Positions 61,543 through 64,000 of a stretch of 64,000 nt of DNA are shown here, in pieces (position 1 is the first letter of the stretch; the number at the start of each line of letters is the position of its first letter). The position numbers and the translations under genes are program-made. The stretch spans positions 3,805,501 to 3,869,500 of the forward strand of contig NZ_CP097322.1 of assembly GCF_023515955.1 (NCBI RefSeq), read 5' to 3'. Below the pieces are notes generated by a model. It did not search any database and was not told the DNA's origin. It worked only from the letters and a program-made list of their open reading frames with translations. The DNA is from Streptomyces sp. RerS4 (GTDB lineage Bacteria; Actinomycetota; Actinomycetes; Streptomycetales; Streptomycetaceae).

Positions 61543-62592
61543 GTGGCCTCCAACTCGCCTGCCCCTGAAGGCATCGACGTCCAGGAGACGCCCACCGCGG
61601 GAGCCTGGGGCGAGTGGAACCCCACCGAGGACTCCGCGCGTCCCCCGCGCGGTAAGCACCGCGTCATGAAGGCGCGCGGCGGACTCGCCCGCAGCTCCAC
61701 CGTGCTGGGCGTCGGCGTGATCGCGGCGGTGGGCGCCGGTGGCATCGCGACCGCGCAGGACCGGCCCCAGGTCGCCATATCCGTGCCCTCGCTGCCCGAC
61801 CTGCTCGGCGGCGGGAACGAGGCGCGGTCCGATGACGCCGGGACGGGCGCTCAGCGGACCGCCGAGATCCCCCGCCAGGCCGACGGGCAGGACCGGGGGC
61901 AGGCCGACGCCGGCGAGGCGCTGCGCAACCGCATCCTCCTCCAGGCCGAGTCCCAGCAGGACGCCGCCGAGTCCCAGGCCCGCGCCGAGGCCGAGCGGGC
62001 CGCGCGTGAGGCCGCCGCGCAGGAGGCCCGCAGCCAGAAGGAAGCCGCCGACAAGGAGGCCGAGGAGGCCCGCGCGACCGCCGAGAAGGCGGCTGCCGAC
62101 AAGGCCGCCGCGGACGAGGCCGCCGCCGCGCAGGCGGCTGCGGCGAAGCCGGCCGCGCCGTCCGGCGGGGGCTCGACGGGGAGCGGGAAGTCGTCGGGCG
62201 GCTACGTCCTGCCGACCTCCTCGTACACCCTCACCTCGTACTACGGGGCCGCCGGCTCGATGTGGTCCTCCGGCTACCACACGGGCCTCGACTTCGCGGC
62301 CCCGACGGGGACCCCCGTCAAGGCCGTCGGCAGCGGAAAGGTCATCTCGGCGGGCTGGTCCGGCGCGTACGGCTACCGCATCGTCCTCCAGCTCGACGAC
62401 GGCACCGAGGTCTGGTACTGCCACCTGTCCTCGATGTCGGTGACCTCCGGGGCGGTGGGCGCGGGCGAGACCATCGGCCGGGTCGGCGCGACGGGCAACG
62501 TCACCGGCGCCCACCTGCACCTTGAGGTCCGCAAGGGCGGCTCCACGATCGACCCCCTGGGGTGGCTGAACTCCAAGGGCCTCAGCGTCTAG
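61543..62592 (+). CDS. M23-family (LytM-type) cell-wall peptidase
   Basis: A 349-residue exported endopeptidase. An N-terminal cytoplasmic part and one hydrophobic segment (STVLGVGVIAAVGAGGIATA, about 52-71) anchor or export it. An alanine/glutamate coiled coil (about 125-205) is followed by the peptidase domain: SGYHTGLDFAAPTGTPVKAV holds the first zinc ligands (H, D), and TGAHLHLEVRKGG the HxH. No SH3 or PG-binding domain is present. The GTG at 61543 has GAGGAG about nine bases upstream. Related enzymes cut peptidoglycan cross-links during growth or spore germination. Confidence 0.93.
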   Translation: MASNSPAPEGIDVQETPTAGAWGEWNPTEDSARPPRGKHRVMKARGGLARSSTVLGVGVIAAVGAGGIATAQDRPQVAISVPSLPDLLGGGNEARSDDAGTGAQRTAEIPRQADGQDRGQADAGEALRNRILLQAESQQDAAESQARAEAERAAREAAAQEARSQKEAADKEAEEARATAEKAAADKAAADEAAAAQAAAAKPAAPSGGGSTGSGKSSGGYVLPTSSYTLTSYYGAAGSMWSSGYHTGLDFAAPTGTPVKAVGSGKVISAGWSGAYGYRIVLQLDDGTEVWYCHLSSMSVTSGAVGAGETIGRVGATGNVTGAHLHLEVRKGGSTIDPLGWLNSKGLSV

Positions 62593-62603
62593 CCGGACAC
62601 CCC

Positions 62604-63905
62604 CTAAGCCGGTTCGGGAGCGGTCAGGTCGGCGAGGCCCGGCCGTCTCGGGGCGGGCAGGAGCGGCGCCGGGACGCGTACGGGGCCCCGGACCGCGGGT
62701 GGCGGCTGTGGGTAGGGGCGTCGGGGCAGCAGTTCCTCCAGGACCGCCGCGCGGGCCAGTACGGGGCCGGCCGTCGCCTGACGCCGCCAGAGCGCGTTCA
62801 GCAACTCCCGCTCCCGCTCGACGAAGTCGGCCTCCCGGCCCGGACCCGCGTGCCGGGCGTGCCGGCGCAGCAGGGCCAGGGCCGTGGCGTCCGCCGCGTA
62901 GCGGGACACCGCACGGGCGGCGGGGCGGCCGCCGGTGCGGCGGGCCAGAGCCCGCGCCAGCGAGCGCGCCGGCACCGAAGCCAGAGCCGGTACCTCCGCC
63001 GGACGGAGCCAACCCGCGCGCGCGTACACCGCCAGCTCGGCGGCGACGGCGCGCAGGCGCTGACGCCGGATGCGCACGGCGAGCCACAGCAGCAGCCCGA
63101 ACGCCGGGACCATCACGCAGCCGTAGACCACGTAGAACCCGTACTCCCCGAAATGGGACGAGCCGTTCCACAGCGCGTGCGCGCCCATGGCCAGGCCCAG
63201 GCCCAGCAGGGGCAGGCCGGCCCGGCGCGCACGGCCGGCGGCGAGCGCGGCGGCGCCGAAGCCGAGGCCGGTCAGCACGGTGAAGAGCGGGTGCGCGAAC
63301 GGCGACATCACGGCCCGCACGAAGAACGTCGCCGCCGTCAGCGAGTCCAGTACCCCGGTGCCGTTGGCGCGGTCCTCGTCGAAGGCGGTGCCCAGGTAGA
63401 GGATGTTCTCGGTGAAGGCGAAGCCGGTCGCCGTGAACCCGGCGAGCACGAAGCCGTCGGCGGGGCCGGTGAACTGTCGTCTTCGGAAGACGAAGACCAG
63501 CAGCAGGGCGGCGGCCTTGGCGGTCTCCTCCACGACGGGCGCGATCGCCACCGAGCCGAGCTGATCGGCGTCGGAGGGGTCGGCGGTGGCCGCGGCGATC
63601 CACTCCGTGGCGAAGCTGTTGGCCAGTATCGCGATCAACGCGGCGGTGCACGCCCCCCACCCGAAGCAGAGCAGCAGCCGGCGCCAGGGACCGGGCGCGG
63701 CCCGGCCGAGCCACCGGAAGGCCGCCATCAAGGGCGGCACCGGCAACAGGGCCAGGCCGAGACCGACGAAGAAACCGGCGGTGCCGGTCTCCTGGCGGAC
63801 GAGTTCGAGGATCGCGATCCCCGTCGCGGTGAGCAGGATGACCAGCACGCACGTACGGGCCCTGCCCGACGGGCGTGCGAGCACACCACGGAGCGCTCGG
63901 TACAC
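62604..63905 (-). CDS. PrsW-family intramembrane metalloprotease
   Basis: A 433-residue membrane protein with about eight helices in the first ~270 residues. The family motifs are complete: VVEETAKA (EExxK-type), GFAFTENILYLG (ExN), SPFAHPLFT and MGAHALWNGS. PrsW in B. subtilis cleaves an anti-sigma factor as the first step of regulated proteolysis. The C-terminal ~150 residues are a basic cytoplasmic extension. GTG at 63905 with AGGG upstream. It converges with the M23 peptidase gene. Confidence 0.9.
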   Translation of the reverse strand: MYRALRGVLARPSGRARTCVLVILLTATGIAILELVRQETGTAGFFVGLGLALLPVPPLMAAFRWLGRAAPGPWRRLLLCFGWGACTAALIAILANSFATEWIAAATADPSDADQLGSVAIAPVVEETAKAAALLLVFVFRRRQFTGPADGFVLAGFTATGFAFTENILYLGTAFDEDRANGTGVLDSLTAATFFVRAVMSPFAHPLFTVLTGLGFGAAALAAGRARRAGLPLLGLGLAMGAHALWNGSSHFGEYGFYVVYGCVMVPAFGLLLWLAVRIRRQRLRAVAAELAVYARAGWLRPAEVPALASVPARSLARALARRTGGRPAARAVSRYAADATALALLRRHARHAGPGREADFVERERELLNALWRRQATAGPVLARAAVLEELLPRRPYPQPPPAVRGPVRVPAPLLPAPRRPGLADLTAPEPA

Positions 63906-63949
63906 ATGATGACCCTACCGAGCGGGTCTGACACGGGGAGTGACGTTCC

Positions 63950-64000
63950 TCAGTCCGTAGCGGACTCGGGGGAAGGCTCGGCCTTGCGTGCGAAGAGGAG
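63950..64000 (-). CDS. C-terminal end of a minus-strand gene (rest outside the window)
   Basis: The frame from the window edge reads LLFARKAEPSPESATD and ends at a TGA at 63952-63950. The hydrophobic start and charged tail suit the last cytoplasmic part of a membrane protein, but 16 residues allow no assignment. Confidence 0.5.
   Translation of the reverse strand, partial: LLFARKAEPSPESATD

Overview
This is a contiguous piece of a very GC-rich actinobacterial chromosome, almost certainly Streptomyces. Codons end in G or C nearly everywhere, GTG starts are common, and the gene order (paired SigB-family sigma factors, tadA, upp, dnaX, purD, purC, an Lsr2 paralogue, purSQL, purF, purM, a DUF3073 gene, valine dehydrogenase, bldC, hrpA, a DEAD-box helicase) follows the conserved Streptomyces core. 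I compared it with the S. coelicolor order from memory only. About 70 protein genes or gene remnants, nine tRNAs and the SRP RNA are supported.

Layout. 1-2.4 kb: end of a TetR gene, then a MarR-MFS efflux operon with two palindromic operators. 2.5-6.5 kb: a lipoprotein with a suspicious reading frame, two adjacent SigB/SigF-type sigma factors and small membrane or secreted proteins. 6.6-10.9 kb: tRNA-Ser(CGA), tadA with its partner, a tandem universal stress protein, upp and a LytR_C protein. 11-18.4 kb: a HerA-like ATPase, a stand-alone opcA, cupin, HhH-GPD, VOC, Mop and serine-hydrolase genes. 18.4-22.1 kb: an accessory island with a TetR gene and a two-gene split version of a PEP-synthase/rifampin-phosphotransferase-like enzyme, ending in a gene remnant beside tRNA-Ser(GGA). 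22.3-24.8 kb: SRP RNA and dnaX, whose tau C-terminus lies in another frame.

24.8-41.7 kb is a purine locus, all on the + strand: purD, purC, purSQL, purF and purM. Between them sit a degenerate M48-like membrane protein, a DMFase-beta-like protein, a two-component system, three tRNA-Gly genes and an Lsr2-family nucleoid protein. Together these pur genes cover PRPP amidation (purF), GAR synthesis (purD), FGAM synthesis (purSQL), AIR synthesis (purM) and SAICAR synthesis (purC); the remaining steps are not in the window.

41.8-57.5 kb: DUF3073, valine dehydrogenase, the developmental regulator bldC with a long non-coding upstream region, hrpA, a DsbA-like/CcdA-like redox pair, a tRNA Phe-Asp-Glu cluster, a tandem CrcB fluoride-channel pair and a cold-shock-type DEAD-box helicase with a 147-bp tandem repeat coding its RG-rich tail. 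57.5-64 kb: tRNA-Lys, a decayed and an intact SpoIIE-type phosphatase, a CBM48 protein, a VOC protein, initiator tRNA-Met, an M23 peptidase and a PrsW-like protease.

Most genes are ordinary core genes. The best leads are the split phosphotransferase-like operon with its TetR, a set of frame breaks in GC-rich low-complexity DNA (dnaX, a lipoprotein, a secreted protein), the helicase repeat, a candidate SigB-type promoter in front of the first sigma gene, and a candidate BldD box upstream of bldC.
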